In this document: positions 53,969 through 55,504 of the stretch, in pieces | Position numbering within the stretch: the stretch's first letter is position 1 | How the letters are laid out: each line of letters opens with the position of its first letter | Assembly: GCF_002837145.1 (NCBI RefSeq) | Contig: NZ_NWMV01000086.1 | Coordinates: forward strand, 1-55,504 | Reading direction: 5' to 3' | Source: Macromonas nakdongensis | GTDB taxonomy: Bacteria; Pseudomonadota; Gammaproteobacteria; Burkholderiales; Burkholderiaceae_C | DNA: 55,504 bases | Notes under the pieces: generated by a model | The model's input: only the letters and a program-made list of their open reading frames with translations | The model's database searches: none | Told to the model about the DNA's origin: nothing | Position numbers and translations under genes: made by a program

Positions 53969-54202
53969 GTTGTCTTCCTCTGTGAAGTTGTCAAAAACGT
54001 GGAACAAGGCCTGTTCGGCCCAGAACCCTCAACAACTTCCATGCCACCGCGTTTTGCCACCGAAACCACGGCTCCCCCAGGCCTTTGGAACAGATTTCAG
54101 GGGGCTGGTGTACCGCACCGCTCTGTTTTGGTACGGCAAATTCATGCATATGTTGCGCCGCGATGCAACGGCAGCAACGTGCATAAGGGAATACCCACCA
54201 CC
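53969..54202. other. Leader/promoter region of the aldehyde dehydrogenase
   Basis: No gene seen. The minus strand has a possible weak sigma-54 site (CGGCGCAACATATGCA, 54145-54160; GG-N10-GC spacing correct, several mismatches) next to TGTTGC...GCAACG inverted elements (54151-54170). Confidence 0.35.
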
Positions 54203-54240
54203 AAAATCAAAGGCCTGCCACAGCACGCTGCGGCAGGCCT
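54203..54240 (-). terminator. Terminator of the tungstate transporter operon
   Basis: On the minus strand AGGCCTGCC (54240-54232) pairs with GGCAGGCCT (54219-54211), followed by TTGATTTTGG. It lies 23 nt after the tupA stop. Confidence 0.75.
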
Positions 54241-54262
54241 GGGCAGGGGGTATCGGGTGGCG

Positions 54263-55072
54263 TCAGGGTTTGGCGTTCGGGAAGAACAATGGTTCGCCCC
54301 CGATCTTGTACGACGCGATGGCCGACTGTCCGGCCGGACCGGTCACCCAGTCGACGAACTTCTGGCCCTCGGCGGTTTTCACCTGGGGGTGCTTGGCGGC
54401 GCTCACCAGCATCACACCGTACTGGTTGAACAGACGCTGATCGCCCTCGACCAGCACCGCCAGGTCGGCGCGGTTCTTGAAGTTCAACCAGGTGCCACGG
54501 TCGGCCAGGACGTAGGCCCCGCTGGAGGCGGCGATGTTGAGCGCCGGGCCCATGCCGCAGCCACAGGCCTTGTAGCCACCGCCCATATTGCTTTCGTTGC
54601 CCGCCATTTTCCAGAACCGCAGTTCGGCCGCGTGGGTGCCGCTCTTGTCGCCGCGCGACACGAAGGGGGCATTGGCCTGCGCCAGCTTCTTCAGGGCCGC
54701 CACGATGTCCTTGCCCTGGGTCTGCGCCGGGTCGCCCTTGGGGCCGATGAGCACGAAGTCGTTGTACATCACGTCCTGGCGCTTGGCGGCAAAGCCTTCG
54801 GCCACGAACTTTTCCTCGGCCACCTTGTCGTGCACGAACAGCACGTCGGCGTCGCCGCGGCGCGCCATGTCGATGGCCTGTCCCGTGCCCAGCGCCACCA
54901 CCTTGACGTCGATGCCGCTGGCCTGTTTGAACATCGGCAGCACGTGGCCGAACAGCCCGGACTGTTCGGTGGACGTGGTGGACGCGACCACGATGGACTG
55001 GGCCTGGGCCCCGAACGACAGCACCCACACGCCGGCGGCGAACCAGCCCGGCTTGAACCATTTCGACCACAT
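54263..55072 (-). CDS. tupA: Tungstate ABC transporter binding protein TupA
   Basis: 269 residues with signal (AAGVWVLSFGAQAQ). The ligand-site motif ASTTSTEQSGL near residue 30 and SRGDKSGTHAAELRFW near residue 140 are those of TupA, which binds tungstate with high selectivity over molybdate. It probably supplies metal for the aor enzyme nearby. ATG 55072 has AAAGGAGA upstream and overlaps the ATPase stop by ATGA. Confidence 0.92.
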   Translation of the reverse strand: MWSKWFKPGWFAAGVWVLSFGAQAQSIVVASTTSTEQSGLFGHVLPMFKQASGIDVKVVALGTGQAIDMARRGDADVLFVHDKVAEEKFVAEGFAAKRQDVMYNDFVLIGPKGDPAQTQGKDIVAALKKLAQANAPFVSRGDKSGTHAAELRFWKMAGNESNMGGGYKACGCGMGPALNIAASSGAYVLADRGTWLNFKNRADLAVLVEGDQRLFNQYGVMLVSAAKHPQVKTAEGQKFVDWVTGPAGQSAIASYKIGGEPLFFPNAKP

Positions 55073-55504
55073 CAGAGCTCTCCTTTGCAAAAAGCCAACG
55101 CCGAGGGGGACACCCGCTCCAGCACGGCGTCGTTGAAAAAATCGTGAACCGGCAAATCGGCCAGCAAGCGGCCCGCTTCGAGGTACAACACCCGCGTGGC
55201 CAGCCGCTTGACCTGGCCCAGGTTGTGGCTGCTGAACACCAGGGTGGTGCCAGCGGCGGCGGCGAATTCGGCGATGAGGGCTTCGACCTCCTTCTTCGCC
55301 TTCGGGTCCAGGCTGGCAGTGGGCTCGTCCAGCAGCCAGACCTCGGGGTTTTGCGCCCAGGCCCGGGCCAGCGCCAGGCGTTGCTGCTGACCGCCCGACA
55401 GGGCCCGCCCGCTGCGCTGGGCCAGACCGTCCAGCCCCACCCGGCGCAGCGCCTCTTCGGCCACGGCCCGGCTGGCACGCCAGGTCGAGCCGCGCCAGCA
55501 CACG
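55072..55504 (-). CDS. tupC: Tungstate ABC transporter ATPase TupC, 5' end missing
   Basis: The C-terminal ~143 residues of an ABC ATPase running off the window end. LSGGQQQRLALARAW signature, LLDEPTASLD Walker B and the FSSHNLGQVKRLA switch His are present; the Walker A lies outside. The apparent start near the edge is not real. Coupling to tupA by a 4-nt overlap identifies it as TupC; the permease gene tupB is expected upstream. Confidence 0.88.
   Translation of the reverse strand, partial: VCWRGSTWRASRAVAEEALRRVGLDGLAQRSGRALSGGQQQRLALARAWAQNPEVWLLDEPTASLDPKAKKEVEALIAEFAAAAGTTLVFSSHNLGQVKRLATRVLYLEAGRLLADLPVHDFFNDAVLERVSPSALAFCKGEL

Overview
The window is GC-rich, densely coded DNA from a betaproteobacterium, most likely Comamonadaceae (Hydrogenophaga-like). 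This is inferred from gene content (RdgC, class 1 Fbp, RF2 with its programmed frameshift, Bug-type binding protein, a PQQ alcohol-oxidation locus) and from protein character; no database search was possible.

Bases 1-12300 are ordinary chromosome: aspartic protease end, degenerate HD protein, plsY, ybaK, aldo/keto reductase, acyl-CoA synthetase, alpha/beta hydrolase, a possible outer-membrane barrel, prfB (+1 frameshift), pepN and fbp. A tRNA-Thr(CGU) follows at 12307-12382.

Bases 12383-22869 are patchy and look like scars of horizontal transfer. An N-terminally deleted tyrosine integrase lies beside the tRNA and directly abuts an AT-rich RTX/Ig-like secreted protein. Then come a diguanylate cyclase, an SGNH hydrolase and a small conserved protein. 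A Cds6-type gene is cut off at about 18336, where a second inserted segment begins. That segment carries a tightly overlapping trio: DUF4394 protein, cupredoxin-like protein, GGDEF/EAL protein. It ends in a pseudogene with two in-frame amber codons. rdgC and crcB mark the return to ordinary chromosome.

Bases 24185-55504 form a large alcohol/aldehyde oxidation island. It holds the PQQ-alcohol-dehydrogenase-associated ABC transporter parts, beta-propeller, SoxYZ-like carrier and two metallo-beta-lactamase-fold 'quinoprotein relay' proteins. It also holds a PQQ alcohol dehydrogenase with the WDFDG signature predicted to bind lanthanides, cytochromes c, pqqABCDE, a MoxJ-like binding protein and a sigma-54 activator. 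The aldehyde branch has an NAD-linked aldehyde dehydrogenase with DUF779, and a tungsten-type aldehyde oxidoreductase operon (aorABC, a MoaD-like gene and one unknown). That operon has its own AAA-less regulator and a tungstate ABC transporter running off the window end.

Inferred flow: alcohol is oxidised in the periplasm by the PQQ enzyme with electrons to cytochrome c; the aldehyde is then oxidised in the cytoplasm by the NAD enzyme and the W enzyme. Two near-perfect sigma-54 promoters, before the dehydrogenase and before pedF, flank this logic.

The best candidate for an undescribed system is the four-gene membrane cassette translationally chained to pqqE (34010-36695): a MotA/TolQ/ExbB-like channel, a one-helix partner with a DUF2135-like domain, a two-helix protein and a lipoprotein. 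The DUF4394/cupredoxin/GGDEF-EAL trio is the second candidate.
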